A stretch of 64,000 nt of DNA from Amycolatopsis dendrobii. Lineage in GTDB: Bacteria; Actinomycetota; Actinomycetes; Mycobacteriales; Pseudonocardiaceae. Below the pieces are notes generated by a model. That model had not been told where the DNA came from, searched no databases, and saw only the letters and a program-made list of their open reading frames with translations. Numbering within the stretch: position 1 is the first letter of the stretch; each line of letters starts with the position of its first letter. Location: NCBI RefSeq assembly GCF_014145675.1, contig NZ_JACGZW010000001.1, positions 744,001-808,000 on the forward strand. The letters run 5' to 3'. Positions 16,533 to 26,014 of this stretch are shown here, piece by piece. The translations under genes and the position numbers were made by a program.

Positions 16533-17738
16533 TTACCCGCGGTCGGCCGCGTGCACCAGCCGTCCGTCCTGGTACACCGCGAGGACCCGCTTGCCCAGAT
16601 CCCGCACGTCGAGAGGATCGCCGTCGACGACGACGAGATCCGCGCGCTTGCCGGGAGCCAGCGAGCCCAGCGACGAGCCGAGGCCCATCAGGTTCGCCGC
16701 GGACAGTGTCGCGGCGTGCAAGGCGTCGGCCGGACGCATGCCCTGTTCGACGAGGAGCTCCAGCTCCAGCAGGTTCTCCCCGTGCGGGTACAGCGGCGCG
16801 TCGGTGCCCATCGCGATCGGGACGCCTGCCTCGACCGCGCGCCGGACGCTGCTCTCGGTGCGTTCCTTGATCTTCTCGACGATGTGCTCGGGATACCCGG
16901 CTCCGGCTTCGACCGCTTGCCGCAGACCGACTCCGGCGCTGAGGGTCGGGACCAGCCAGGTGCCGCGCGCGGCCATCATCTCGAGTGTCTCGTCGTCCAG
17001 GAAATGGCCGTGTTCGATGGAGCGGACTCCGTTGCGGACGGCCGCCTTCGCGCCGTCGCCGTGGGCGTGGGCCATCACGGGCAGTCCCGCCGCCGCGGCC
17101 TCGTTCACCATCATGGCGATCTCGTCGTCGCGGAAGTGCGCGATCTTCGGCCCGGCGCCGCCGGACACGACGCCGCCGCTGGTCGCGGCTTTGATGACGT
17201 CGGCGCCCGCGCGGACCAGTTCCCGGACCTTGCGACGGATCTCCTCCGGGCCGTCCACCACCACGGGCGGGCGGCCCGGGTGCGGCGGCAGCAGGTCCAC
17301 CACGCACGTCGAGGGCCACCACGGGTCGCCGTGCCCGCCCGTCTGGCTCAGCATGTTCAGCGAGATCTGCATACGGGGCCCGGCGATCAGGCCGCGCTCC
17401 TGCGCCACGCGCATCCCGAGGTCGGCGCCCGCGGCGTCCCGGACGGTCGTGACGCCCGCGGCCAGCGTCCGCGCCATGTTCCGCGCGCCTTCGTAGAACT
17501 GGAGCGAAAACGGCTGTTGCACGCTCTCGAAGAGATCCGAACTGGTCATCGTGACGTGCACGTGGCAGTCGATCAGGCCGGGCAGCACTCCCCTGCCGGC
17601 GCAGTCGACTTCCTCGTCTCCGTCGAGGCCGGTTCCGACTTCGACGATCCGGCCGTCTTCCACCGCTACGTCCGCCGGGTCCGCGCACCGGGACTCCGCG
17701 TCGAACAGAGTTCCGCCCCGGAAAACGACCCGCTTCAC
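16533..17738 (-). CDS. Metal-dependent amidohydrolase (imidazolonepropionase/prolidase-like)
   Basis: 401 aa. It has the full binuclear amidohydrolase set: HxH in LIDCHVHVTM (His59, His61), a carboxylated-Lys candidate in AGADVIKAATSGG, His in MAHAHGDG and SIEHGHF, and the catalytic Asp in AMGTDAPLYPHG. This arrangement is shared with Sgx/Cc2672-type prolidases that hydrolyse N-acyl or dipeptide substrates. The GTG start overlaps the stop codon of the POT transporter (GTGA), so uptake and hydrolysis of a peptide-like compound are probably coupled. It is cytoplasmic. Confidence 0.9.
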   Translation of the reverse strand: MKRVVFRGGTLFDAESRCADPADVAVEDGRIVEVGTGLDGDEEVDCAGRGVLPGLIDCHVHVTMTSSDLFESVQQPFSLQFYEGARNMARTLAAGVTTVRDAAGADLGMRVAQERGLIAGPRMQISLNMLSQTGGHGDPWWPSTCVVDLLPPHPGRPPVVVDGPEEIRRKVRELVRAGADVIKAATSGGVVSGGAGPKIAHFRDDEIAMMVNEAAAAGLPVMAHAHGDGAKAAVRNGVRSIEHGHFLDDETLEMMAARGTWLVPTLSAGVGLRQAVEAGAGYPEHIVEKIKERTESSVRRAVEAGVPIAMGTDAPLYPHGENLLELELLVEQGMRPADALHAATLSAANLMGLGSSLGSLAPGKRADLVVVDGDPLDVRDLGKRVLAVYQDGRLVHAADRG

Positions 17739-19297
17739 CGGCTCACCGCCGCCTGGTTGCGGTCCATTGTGGACCCCCTTTTCGTCGCTTGCCGCCGGAT
17801 GAGCGGAGCCAGTGCGAACAAAAGCAAAGCCAGCACGACCGCGCCCGCGCCGAGCGCGCCGAAGTAGCCTGCCGCCGAACGGGCGTCGTAGAACTTCACC
17901 AGCTGGGCGCCGATGCCTTGCCCGGCCGCGTTCGACGACAGCCACAACCCCATCGTCTGCGTCGCGAACGCCGCGGGCGCCAGCCTCGTCGTCGCGGACA
18001 GCCCGATCGGCGAGAGGCACATCTCGCCGACGGTGACCACCGCGAGGCTGCCGGCCAGCCACAGCGGGTTGGCCTGCCCCGGATGCGCCGCGGGCACCAC
18101 CATCAGCAGGTACGACAGACCGGCGATCGCCAGTCCCGCGGCGAATTTGTGCGCGGTCGAAGGCGAACGGGGCGAGCGGTCCAGCCGCAGCCACAGCATC
18201 GCGAACAGCGGAGTCAGCACGATCAGCACCAGCGAGCCGACCGACTGGAACCACGACGCCGGGATCGCGAACCCGAACGCGTCGAGATCGGTGCTTTCGC
18301 CCGCGTACTGCGCGATGACCGTCGCGCCCTGTTCCTGGATGCACCAGAACGCGACCGCCGCGACGAACATCGGAATGTAGGCGCGCACCCTGGCGCGCTC
18401 GGCCCGGGTGGTGCGCGAACTGCGCAGCATGACCGTGAAGTAGCCGATGGGAAGCGCGATCGCCAGCACGCTGATGAGGTTGACCGCGCCGTCGGCGTCG
18501 AGGATTCCGGTGCTGACCGTCAGCACCGCCAACACGGCCAGAACAGCGATTCCGGCGACGGCCGCGACAAGCCGCGCCCGCGGGATCTCGGCCGGCCGCA
18601 ACGGGTTCTTCGGGCGATTGCCCACCGGGTTGAGGCGCCGCCGCGACCGGAGATAGACCAGCAGGCCGGCCGCCATTCCCGCCGCGGCGATCCCGAAACC
18701 GGCGTGGTAGTCGTAATCCTGGCCCACAGTGCCGACGACCAGCGGGGCGGCCACCGCTCCGACGCTGATGCCCATGTAGTAGATGCTGAACCCGGAGTCG
18801 CGCCGCGGATCGTCGGCCGGGTACAGATCGCCGACAGAGGACGAAATCGCCGGTTTCAGCAGTCCCGTTCCGACGGCGATGAAGACCATCGAGGCGAACA
18901 GCGCTCCGGCGCCCGCCGGGACGGCCAGGCAGATGTGCCCGCACATGATCAGGAACCCGCCGACGAGAGTGGTCCTGCGATCGCCGAGCAGCCGGTCGCT
19001 GATCCAGCCGCCGAGGATCGCCGCCAGGTAGATGGCCGAACCGTAGACCGCGATCAGCGGCTTCGCGCTCTCCGGGCGGAGGCCGAGGCCGCCGTCGGAG
19101 AGCCGGTCGGTCATGTAGTAAAGCAGCAGCGCGCGCATGCCGTAGTAGGAGAACCGCTCCCACGCCTCGGCGAAGAACAGCCCCACCAGGCCGCGGGGCT
19201 GACCGAAGAACGCCCGTTCTTTCCCCATGCCCACCGCACCTTCCGCGTCGACCGCCGCTCCGATGGGAGCAGACGGTACATCTGCCAGATGCGCCAA
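17735..19297 (-). CDS. POT/PTR2 family proton-coupled oligopeptide transporter
   Basis: 520 aa with about 12-14 membrane segments. The family fingerprint ExxERFxYYG is present (EAWERFSYYGM near residue 45), and the second PTR2 motif appears as SGFSIYYMGISVGA. Known members import di- and tripeptides, or related drugs, with protons. An internal ATG 23 codons in (MGKERAFFGQ) may be the true start. The gene is coupled with an amidohydrolase and divergent from a double Lrp/AsnC regulator 111 bp away, suggesting regulated peptide scavenging. Confidence 0.92.
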   Translation of the reverse strand: MAHLADVPSAPIGAAVDAEGAVGMGKERAFFGQPRGLVGLFFAEAWERFSYYGMRALLLYYMTDRLSDGGLGLRPESAKPLIAVYGSAIYLAAILGGWISDRLLGDRRTTLVGGFLIMCGHICLAVPAGAGALFASMVFIAVGTGLLKPAISSSVGDLYPADDPRRDSGFSIYYMGISVGAVAAPLVVGTVGQDYDYHAGFGIAAAGMAAGLLVYLRSRRRLNPVGNRPKNPLRPAEIPRARLVAAVAGIAVLAVLAVLTVSTGILDADGAVNLISVLAIALPIGYFTVMLRSSRTTRAERARVRAYIPMFVAAVAFWCIQEQGATVIAQYAGESTDLDAFGFAIPASWFQSVGSLVLIVLTPLFAMLWLRLDRSPRSPSTAHKFAAGLAIAGLSYLLMVVPAAHPGQANPLWLAGSLAVVTVGEMCLSPIGLSATTRLAPAAFATQTMGLWLSSNAAGQGIGAQLVKFYDARSAAGYFGALGAGAVVLALLLFALAPLIRRQATKRGSTMDRNQAAVSR

Positions 19298-19395
19298 TCA
19301 ATAGCCGATTCGTCGGCCTGGTATTACCTGAGCCGCCGCATCGTCTTTCGACATGCCTTAAGTGCAGAATATTCGCCGAGTTCGGGGAGATCGGC

Positions 19396-19401
19396 TAGGT
19401 T
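19396..19401 (+). promoter_or_regulatory. Candidate -10 (TAGGTT) of a leaderless promoter for the Lrp gene
   Basis: TAGGTT ends seven bases before the GTG at 19409. The palindrome GAATATTC at 19367-19374 lies just upstream and could belong to an Lrp-type site controlling both divergent units. Confidence 0.4.
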
Positions 19402-19408
19402 CTTCCCC

Positions 19409-20347
19409 GTGCCAGGAACCTCCGACGACGTCGACGAGCTGCTCGTCCGTGCACTGCAACAGGACGGGCGCGCGTCGTTCGAGACGCTGGCCCGCCTGGT
19501 CGGGCTCGCCCGCTCGACCACCAAGGCGCGGGTGCAGCGGCTGATCGAGGAGGGCGGGCTCCGGCTGGTCGGTGCGATCCACCCGGCGGTGTTCGGTCTC
19601 CACCAGCTCGGGCACGTGATAGTCGAGACCGAGGGCGCCGCCCGTCCGGTCGCCGAGCGGATCGCGGCGCTCGGCGAAACCTCGTTCGTCACCACCACCG
19701 CGGGCCGGTTCGCGGTGACGGCCGAGCTGCGAGCCGCCGACCTGGAGGCCTTCGCGGCGGGACTGGCCCGCGTACAGGCCGTCCCCGGCGTCCGGGCGGT
19801 GCAGGCGATCACGTATCTGCGGGTCTGGAAGGACCCCTATTTCCCGCCGGGACCGCTGGAGAGCCCGGGGCCGCTCGCGGACCTCGAACTGGACGACGTC
19901 GATCACACGCTGCTCGCGCAGCTGCGCGACGACGGGCGCGCGTCGTTCGCCGAACTGGCGAAAGCGACCGGCCTTTCTCCCGGGGCCGCGCGGGCCCGGG
20001 TGCTCCGGCTGCTGGAGTCCGGCGTCGTCCACATCGGCGCGCTGGTGCGGCTCAGCCGCTCGACGCGCACCCGCACCATCGGTTTCGCGGTGCACGTGAC
20101 CGGCGATGCCGAACCGGTGGCCCGCCGGATCGCGGAGTTCGAGAACATCGACTGTTTCGCGACCGGAGTGGGCTGGTGCAACGGAATCGGCAGCATTCAG
20201 GCACAGTCCCCCGACGAGGTGCTGGACACGCTCGAACGGCTGCGGGAGCTGCCCGGCGTGCGCACTGTCGAGTCCTGGAGCCATCTGCGGGCGGTCAAGG
20301 AGGAGAATGACCGCCCGCTCACCGCCGTCGACCCCGGACAGGGCTGA
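19409..20347 (+). CDS. Lrp/AsnC family regulator with two tandem HTH-ligand units
   Basis: 312 aa, twice the usual 150. The first HTH is at about residues 8-50 (LVRALQQDGRASFETLARLV) and a second nearly identical one at about 168-212 (LLAQLRDDGRASFAELAKAT), each followed by a RAM/AsnC ligand-binding-like domain. Double-headed forms are common in actinomycetes. It is divergent from the POT transporter/amidohydrolase operon, its likely target, with an amino acid or peptide as likely effector. The start codon is supported by the TAGGTT element seven bases upstream. Confidence 0.9.
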   Translation: MPGTSDDVDELLVRALQQDGRASFETLARLVGLARSTTKARVQRLIEEGGLRLVGAIHPAVFGLHQLGHVIVETEGAARPVAERIAALGETSFVTTTAGRFAVTAELRAADLEAFAAGLARVQAVPGVRAVQAITYLRVWKDPYFPPGPLESPGPLADLELDDVDHTLLAQLRDDGRASFAELAKATGLSPGAARARVLRLLESGVVHIGALVRLSRSTRTRTIGFAVHVTGDAEPVARRIAEFENIDCFATGVGWCNGIGSIQAQSPDEVLDTLERLRELPGVRTVESWSHLRAVKEENDRPLTAVDPGQG

Positions 20348-20357
20348 GCGGGCGGTC
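20309..20357 (+). terminator. Long inverted repeat spanning the Lrp stop codon
   Basis: Perfect 13-bp arms GACCGCCCGCTCA and TGAGCGGGCGGTC with a 23-base loop; the second arm begins with the TGA stop codon. It lies between convergent genes (Lrp and amidase), so it probably serves as a terminator or mRNA stabiliser. No T-run follows. Confidence 0.5.
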
Positions 20358-20394
20358 TATCCACAGCGGACGTTCCGGAACCGCTGCCGCTCGC

Positions 20395-21867
20395 TCAGAG
20401 CGGGGGCTGGAACCCGCCGATCCGCTCCTCCAGCAGCTCCGCCAGCCGCAGCGGCGTCCGGTCCTCGAACATCGGGCCGACGACCTGCACCCCCACCGGC
20501 AGCCCCTCCGGCGAGAAGCCCGCGGGCATCGCCGTGGCGGGCAGACCGGGCATGGTGGCCACGCCGGCCCAGACGAGCTGGTCGAAGAACGGGTACTCGA
20601 CGCCGTCGATGTCGATCCGGCAGGCCAGCAGATCCGGGTTGTGGTCGTGCGGGAACGCGGGCGTCGGCGTCACCGGGCACACCACGGCGTCGAACTCGGC
20701 GAAGAACTGTCGCCAGCCGTAACGGTGCAGTTCTCGGCGGTGGTTCACTCCGAGCCAGTCGCGGTGGGTGAGCACCATTCCCCGCAGTCGCGCCGCGTCC
20801 AGGCTCTCGTCGTCCGCGCTCAGTCCGGCGGCACGGGCCTGCAGTTGTTCGTAGGCGTCGACTGGGAAGCGCGCGACGGAGCCGGAGAACAGCAGTTGCG
20901 TGTAGAGCGTCGCGGCTTCGGTCAGGTCGGGCAGCAGCGGGCTGTGTCGTTCGACCCGGGCGCCGGCGTCGGCGAGTGCGTCGGCTACCCGGTTCACTCC
21001 GGCTCGTACTGCGCTGCCGGTCGGGATGAGGGGGTGGTCTTCGAGGAGCAAAACTCGGAAGTCGCCCAGCTGCTCGTGGCGTGCGGGCGGCAGGGCCAGG
21101 TCGTGCGCCACGCCGTAGGTCAGCGGGTCCGGTCCGGCCATGACGTCGAGCAGCAGCGCCAGGTCGCGGGCGGTGCGCGCCATCGGGCCGACGACGGCGA
21201 GATCCAGGTCGTGCGGCAACGGCAGTTCGTTCGGCAACACCATGCCGCGGTTCGCCACCAGGCCCCGCGACGGCTTGTGCCCGTAGACACCGCAGAAATG
21301 CGCGGGGGTGCGCAGCGAGCCGCCGATGTCGGAGCCGATGGACAGGGTGCCGAAACCCGCCGCCAGTGCCGCCGACGACCCGCCGGAAGAACCGCCTGGC
21401 GTGCGGTCGTGGTCCCACGGGTTGTTGGTGGTGCCGTAAACCGGGTTGGAGCTCTGCAAGCCCTGAAGACCAAGGGGCACATTGGTTTTGCCGAGGATGA
21501 CCGCGCCTGCGGACTTGAGCCGCGAGACCTGGACCGCGTCTTCGGCGGGCAGGAAGTCCCGGTGCTGCGGCATGCCCCAGGTCGTGGGCAGACCGGCGAC
21601 GTTGTAGCACTCCTTGACGGTCACCGGGATTCCGAGCAGCGGCCGGTCTTCGCCGCGGGCACGCGCCCGGTCGGCCTCCTGCGCGGCGGCGCGGGCACGG
21701 TCGAAGTCCGGGACGCACATCGCATTGAGTGCTTTGTCTTCCCGCTCGATGCGGGCGATCGCCTCGTCGGTCAGCTCCGCCGAGGTCGCTTCGCCTGCCC
21801 GCATGGCGGCCGTGAGTTCTTCGGCCGAGTGAAAGTTCCGCTCCATGAATTCGACCGTAACGGGCAC
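20395..21867 (-). CDS. Amidase signature family hydrolase
   Basis: 490 aa. The Ser-cisSer-Lys triad is intact and correctly spaced: Lys85 in PVTVKECYN, Ser160 in RTPGGSSGGSSAA, and Ser184 in GSDIGGSLRTPA. The family hydrolyses amides such as acylamides or indoleacetamide. Start could be 21867 or the ATG at 21846 (MERNFHSAEEL), which fits homologues better. It lies just downstream of a GntR/FCD gene on the same strand (91 bp). Substrate unknown; release of a carboxylic acid for the operon at 22.9-32.9 kb is a possibility, not shown. Confidence 0.92.
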   Translation of the reverse strand: MPVTVEFMERNFHSAEELTAAMRAGEATSAELTDEAIARIEREDKALNAMCVPDFDRARAAAQEADRARARGEDRPLLGIPVTVKECYNVAGLPTTWGMPQHRDFLPAEDAVQVSRLKSAGAVILGKTNVPLGLQGLQSSNPVYGTTNNPWDHDRTPGGSSGGSSAALAAGFGTLSIGSDIGGSLRTPAHFCGVYGHKPSRGLVANRGMVLPNELPLPHDLDLAVVGPMARTARDLALLLDVMAGPDPLTYGVAHDLALPPARHEQLGDFRVLLLEDHPLIPTGSAVRAGVNRVADALADAGARVERHSPLLPDLTEAATLYTQLLFSGSVARFPVDAYEQLQARAAGLSADDESLDAARLRGMVLTHRDWLGVNHRRELHRYGWRQFFAEFDAVVCPVTPTPAFPHDHNPDLLACRIDIDGVEYPFFDQLVWAGVATMPGLPATAMPAGFSPEGLPVGVQVVGPMFEDRTPLRLAELLEERIGGFQPPL

Positions 21868-21958
21868 CCGGTGGAGCCATAAAACATTATTTTCCGCAAC
21901 GACGACCTTTCGTCGACGGACGCAGTCCGGCCGCTGCGAGATGAGCCGCGCGAACCGG

Positions 21959-22642
21959 TCAGCGGTCCCAGAATCCTTGCTGTTCCAGCAAAGCCACCGC
22001 GCGCTCGCCCGCGTCGGCGAGGTGTTTCTCCACCAGCGTGCGCGCCCGGGCGGCCGAGCGGGCGGACAGCGCGTCCAGGATCAGCCGGTGGTCGCCCCGG
22101 GCCTTGACCGGCCAGTCCTCGTGTGCCTCGTAAAAACCGTGCGACACGGTTTTGGCCAGAATGCCGAGAAGCGACAGGAGCCGCCGCGAGTCGGCGGCGT
22201 AATTGATTCTCCGGTGGAACTCGTAGTTCAGCCGTTCCTGTTCGGTCCGGTCCACCGCGGACTCCATCCGGTCCGCGAGATCGTGCAGCGCCTGGAGGCT
22301 TTCCGGAGAGAGGTTTTTCGCCGCGCGCTCCGCGGCCAGTCCGGACACGACGCCGAACACGCGGTAATGGTCCCGGATGTCGTCGCGCGTCATCCGGGCG
22401 ACGAATGCGCCGCGGCGGGCGATGTGCTCGACCACGCCTTCGTGGTCGAGGGTGATCAGGGCTTCGCGGATCGGCAGTTTGCTGATGCCGAGTTCGTCGG
22501 CCAGCGCTTCCTGGTCGATCTTCGCGCCGGCGCGCAACTGGCCGGAGAAGACGCGGCGCCGGATCTCCTGGGCGGCCATCGCCTTGAGATTCCCCGGACC
22601 GGTGCGGCGCGGTCCGGCACTCGTGGTTTCGGGCATCGCCAC
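21959..22642 (-). CDS. GntR family regulator, FadR/FCD type
   Basis: 227 aa. A winged helix of the GntR type (about 18-80; IDQEALADELGISKLPIREAL) is followed by an all-helical FCD ligand domain with the metal-site pattern DxxxH...H, seen as NYEFHRRI and DHRLILDAL. FCD proteins usually bind carboxylic acids. It is divergent from the ten-gene CoA operon with a 224-bp intergenic region, so it is the natural candidate to repress that operon until an acid substrate or its CoA ester appears. Confidence 0.92.
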   Translation of the reverse strand: MAMPETTSAGPRRTGPGNLKAMAAQEIRRRVFSGQLRAGAKIDQEALADELGISKLPIREALITLDHEGVVEHIARRGAFVARMTRDDIRDHYRVFGVVSGLAAERAAKNLSPESLQALHDLADRMESAVDRTEQERLNYEFHRRINYAADSRRLLSLLGILAKTVSHGFYEAHEDWPVKARGDHRLILDALSARSAARARTLVEKHLADAGERAVALLEQQGFWDR

Positions 22643-22853
22643 GACCTTCTCCCATCCCTGCGTCGGCGGCGGTATCGGATGAAGTATTACACGGCAGGGG
22701 CTCGCTCAGGCGGGTGAGCCGCCTCCGCCGGGAGCGCCCTTCGCTTCCAAAAACTGCCGCTGACCTGCGCACTCACCGGCAGCCTGCGTCGCCCGGCAGT
22801 GTGAGACATTCGATGATTTCTGATAAAGTATTTTCTCAGCGGGCGATCTGGGT

Positions 22854-22859
22854 CATAGT
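22854..22859 (+). promoter_or_regulatory. Candidate -10 (CATAGT) of the CoA-catabolism operon
   Basis: CATAGT ends seven bases before the ATG at 22867. The AT-rich segment just upstream (about 22812-22840) stands out from the GC-rich surroundings and is where a GntR operator would be expected; I cannot define a clean palindrome. Confidence 0.35.
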
Positions 22860-22866
22860 GGGCGGC

Positions 22867-24036
22867 ATGGCAGCAGCGGTTACCCCCGAGGACTTCCGGC
22901 CCATCCTGGAGCTGGTGCGCGACTTCGTCCGGACCAAGGTCGTCCCGCGCGAGCAGGAGATCATGGACGGCAACGCCATCCCGGACGATCTGCGCGCGCA
23001 GGCCGCGGAGATGGGCCTGTTCGGCTACGCGATCCCCCAGGAATGGGGCGGTCTCGGGCTCGACCTGACCCAGGACGTCGAACTGGCGATGGAGTTCGGC
23101 TACACGTCGCTGGCGCTGCGGTCGATGTTCGGCACCAACAACGGCATCGCCGGGCAGGTGCTGGTCGGCTTCGGCACCGACGAGCAGAAGAGCCAGTGGC
23201 TGGAGCGCATCGCCTCGGGCGAGGTCGTCGCGTCGTTCGCGCTGACCGAGCCCGGCGCAGGGTCCAATCCCGCCGGGCTGCGCACCAAGGCGGTGCGCGA
23301 CGGGGACGACTGGGTCATCGACGGGCAGAAGCGGTTCATCACCAACGCACCGATCGCGGATCTGTTCGTCGTCTTCGCGCGCACCCGTCCCGCCGACGAC
23401 TCCGGGCCGGGCATCGCGGTGTTCCTCGTGCCCGCGGACACGCCGGGGCTGGAGGTCGGGCCTAAGGACAAGAAGATGGGCCAGGAGGGCGCCTGGACCG
23501 CGGACGTCACCTTCAGCAACGTCCGAGTGCCTGCCTCCGCGCTCGTCGGCGGCAACGAAGACGACGGGTACCGCGCCGCGATGACCTCTCTCGCGCGGGG
23601 TCGCGTGCACATCGCCGCGCTCGCCGTGGGTTCCGCGCAGCGGGCGTTGGACGAATCCGTCGCGTACGCCGCTTCGGCGACGCAGGGCGGTCAGCCGATC
23701 GGCGATTTCCAGCTGGTGCAAGCGATGCTGGCGGATCAGCAGACCGGCGTGCTGGCCGGACGTGCGCTGGTGCGGGAGACCGCGGCGCGCTACGTGTCCG
23801 GCGAAGACCGCCGGATCGGGCCCTCGGCCGCGAAGCTGTACTGCACCGAGATGGCGGGCAAGGTCGCCGACCTCGCGGTGCAGGTCCACGGCGGCACCGG
23901 GTACATGCGAGACGTGCCGGTCGAGCGGATCTACCGCGACATCCGGCTGCTGCGGCTCTACGAGGGCACCAGCGAAATCCAGCGTCTCATCATCGGCGGC
24001 GGCCTGGTCCGGCAGGCGAAGAAGGCGCAGAAATGA
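22867..24036 (+). CDS. Acyl-CoA dehydrogenase (first of two)
   Basis: 389 aa flavoprotein that introduces a 2,3-double bond into an acyl-CoA. The substrate/FAD loops FALTEPGAGSNPAGLRTKA and IDGQKRFITNA are present, as is the C-terminal VQVHGGTGYMRD. The catalytic base is Glu366 in LRLYEGTSEIQ, the standard short/medium-chain position. It is the first gene of a ten-gene operon; its stop overlaps the next start (ATGA). The ATG at 22867 is preferred over 22813 by the -10-like element seven bases upstream. Confidence 0.93.
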   Translation: MAAAVTPEDFRPILELVRDFVRTKVVPREQEIMDGNAIPDDLRAQAAEMGLFGYAIPQEWGGLGLDLTQDVELAMEFGYTSLALRSMFGTNNGIAGQVLVGFGTDEQKSQWLERIASGEVVASFALTEPGAGSNPAGLRTKAVRDGDDWVIDGQKRFITNAPIADLFVVFARTRPADDSGPGIAVFLVPADTPGLEVGPKDKKMGQEGAWTADVTFSNVRVPASALVGGNEDDGYRAAMTSLARGRVHIAALAVGSAQRALDESVAYAASATQGGQPIGDFQLVQAMLADQQTGVLAGRALVRETAARYVSGEDRRIGPSAAKLYCTEMAGKVADLAVQVHGGTGYMRDVPVERIYRDIRLLRLYEGTSEIQRLIIGGGLVRQAKKAQK

Positions 24037-24860
24037 CCAGCCGCGCGGCCACGCGGGCGCGGGAGGCCACGACGCTCCTGTTCGTCCCGGGCGACCGGCC
24101 GGAGCGGTTCGGCAAGGCGATGGCGGCTGGGCCGAGCTTGGTCGTGCTCGATCTGGAGGACGCCGTCGCACCCGACCGCAAGGCGTACGCGCGGGAACAA
24201 GTCGTCGCGTGGCTCGAGGAGAACCCCGAGTGCGCGGTGCGGGTAAACGCCGCCGGCACCGCCTGGCACGACGAAGACCTCGCCGTGCTCAGGCGGCGCC
24301 GGTGCACCGTGATGCTGCCGAAGGCCGAGCCGGCGACGACGCGCGCGGCGGCCGAGCAGCTCGGCGTCCTGCCGGTCCTGATCGCGCTGGTCGAGACCGC
24401 GCGCGGCGTCCTGGACGCGCGCGAGACCGCGACCGTGCCGAACGTGCAGCGCCTCGCGTTCGGCAGCTTCGATCTGGCCGCGGAGCTCGGCGCCGATCCA
24501 GCTGACCGGGACGCGTTCGTCGCCGCGCGCGGTGCGCTCGTCCTCGCCTCCGCCGCAGCGGGATTGCCCGGACCGATCGACGGCGTCACCGCGGAGCTGG
24601 ACAACGAGCCGCACCTCACCGACGAGGTCCACTACGTGCGGCGGCTCGGGTTCGCCGGAAAGCTGTGCGTGCACCCGAAACAGGTACCTGTCGCCGCCGC
24701 GGCGCTGCGGCCGACGCGCGAGGAAGTCCGCTGGGCACAGTCGATCCTCGACGCCGGCGCGGACGGCGCGGTCGCGGTGAACGGGCAGATGGTCGACAAG
24801 CCGGTGCTGGAGCGCGCCCAGCGGGTGCTCCGGCAGGCACGAGAAGGGAACGGGCGATGA
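24033..24860 (+). CDS. CitE-like lyase (HpcH/HpaI aldolase/citrate lyase beta family)
   Basis: 275 aa TIM-barrel. Motifs: LLFVPGDRPERF (CoA/substrate Arg), VVLDLEDAVAP with the Mg-binding acidic pair, VMLPKAEP, and ALVETARGVLDA. The stand-alone CitE group includes citramalyl-CoA, malyl-CoA and related 3-hydroxyacyl-CoA lyases, cleaving a C-C bond to release acetyl-CoA and a 2-oxo acid or, in reverse, acting as a thioesterase. In this operon it would split a hydroxylated branched diacyl-CoA. Both ends overlap neighbours by four bases. Confidence 0.9.
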   Translation: MTSRAATRAREATTLLFVPGDRPERFGKAMAAGPSLVVLDLEDAVAPDRKAYAREQVVAWLEENPECAVRVNAAGTAWHDEDLAVLRRRRCTVMLPKAEPATTRAAAEQLGVLPVLIALVETARGVLDARETATVPNVQRLAFGSFDLAAELGADPADRDAFVAARGALVLASAAAGLPGPIDGVTAELDNEPHLTDEVHYVRRLGFAGKLCVHPKQVPVAAAALRPTREEVRWAQSILDAGADGAVAVNGQMVDKPVLERAQRVLRQAREGNGR

Positions 24861-26005
24861 CGCTCACCGACGACGAACAGCAGATGGTCGCCCTGGTCGC
24901 GGAGTTCGTGGACGAACGGGTCCGGCCCCGGGTCCGCGAATTCGAGGCCGACGACATCTACCCCGCCGAGTTCATCGACGAGATGAAGAAACTCGGCTTC
25001 TTCGGGCTGCTCGCCCCGGCCGAATACGGCGGCGTGGACGTCAGCACCGCGTGTTTCGCCCGCGTCACCGAGGAACTCGCGCGCGGCTGGATGAGCCTGG
25101 CGGGCGCGATCGGCGGGCACTCCGTCATCACTTATCTGATCAAGACGTTCGGCACGCCGGAGCAGCGCGAGAAGTACCTGCCCGCCATGGCCGAGGGACG
25201 GATCCGCGCGACAATGGCGCTGACCGAACCCGGCGGCGGCAGCGACCTCCAGGCGATGCGCACCCAGGCGGTGCCGGGCGAAAAGGGCTACACCGTCACC
25301 GGGTCGAAAACCTGGATCTCCAACGCCGCGCACTCCGGCCTGATCGGCCTGCTGTGCATCACCGATCGCGCCGCTTCCCCCGCCCATCGCGGGATGAGCG
25401 TGCTGCTGGTCGAACCCGGCGACGGGCTCACCATCTCGAAGAAGCTCCCGAAACTCGGCTACCGCGGCGTCGAAGCCTGCGAACTGGTCTTCGACGGCCA
25501 GCAGGTGCCTGCGGACGCGGTCCTCGGCGGCACGCCGAACCAGGGCTGGTCGCACATGATGCGCGGGCTGGAAGTCGGCCGGATTCAGGTCGCTTCGCGC
25601 GCGTTGGGCGTCGGGCAGGCCGCGTTGAACGACGCCGTCCGCTATGCCCAGGAACGCGAGTCGTTCGGCAAGCCGATCTGGAAACACCAGTCCGTCGGCA
25701 ACCTTCTCGCCGATATGGCCACGAAGATGCGCGCGGCGCGACTGCTCACTTTGGACGCCGCGGAGAAGCTCGACGCGGGCGAACGCGCGGACATGGAAGC
25801 CGGGATGGCGAAGCTGTTCGCGTCGGAAACCGCGATGCAGGTCGCGCTTGACGCCATCCGCGTCCACGGCGGCTACGGCTACTCCCGGGAATACGACGTC
25901 GAACGCTACTTCCGCGACGCGCCGCTGATGATCGTCGGCGAAGGCACCAACGAAATCCAGCGCAACGTCATCGCCGCGCAACTCGTCGCGCGCAACAAGA
26001 TCTGA
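24857..26005 (+). CDS. Acyl-CoA dehydrogenase (second)
   Basis: 382 aa. Family motifs MALTEPGGGSDLQAMRTQA, VTGSKTWISNA and IRVHGGYGYSREYDVERYF are clear. The catalytic Glu362 sits in IVGEGTNEIQ, a standard position, though Gly replaces the usual Tyr before it. It is clearly divergent from the first enzyme, so the operon probably oxidises two different acyl-CoAs or successive intermediates. The start is coupled to the CitE-like stop codon by an ATGA overlap. Confidence 0.94.
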   Translation: MTLTDDEQQMVALVAEFVDERVRPRVREFEADDIYPAEFIDEMKKLGFFGLLAPAEYGGVDVSTACFARVTEELARGWMSLAGAIGGHSVITYLIKTFGTPEQREKYLPAMAEGRIRATMALTEPGGGSDLQAMRTQAVPGEKGYTVTGSKTWISNAAHSGLIGLLCITDRAASPAHRGMSVLLVEPGDGLTISKKLPKLGYRGVEACELVFDGQQVPADAVLGGTPNQGWSHMMRGLEVGRIQVASRALGVGQAALNDAVRYAQERESFGKPIWKHQSVGNLLADMATKMRAARLLTLDAAEKLDAGERADMEAGMAKLFASETAMQVALDAIRVHGGYGYSREYDVERYFRDAPLMIVGEGTNEIQRNVIAAQLVARNKI

Positions 26006-26014
26006 GGGAATCCC

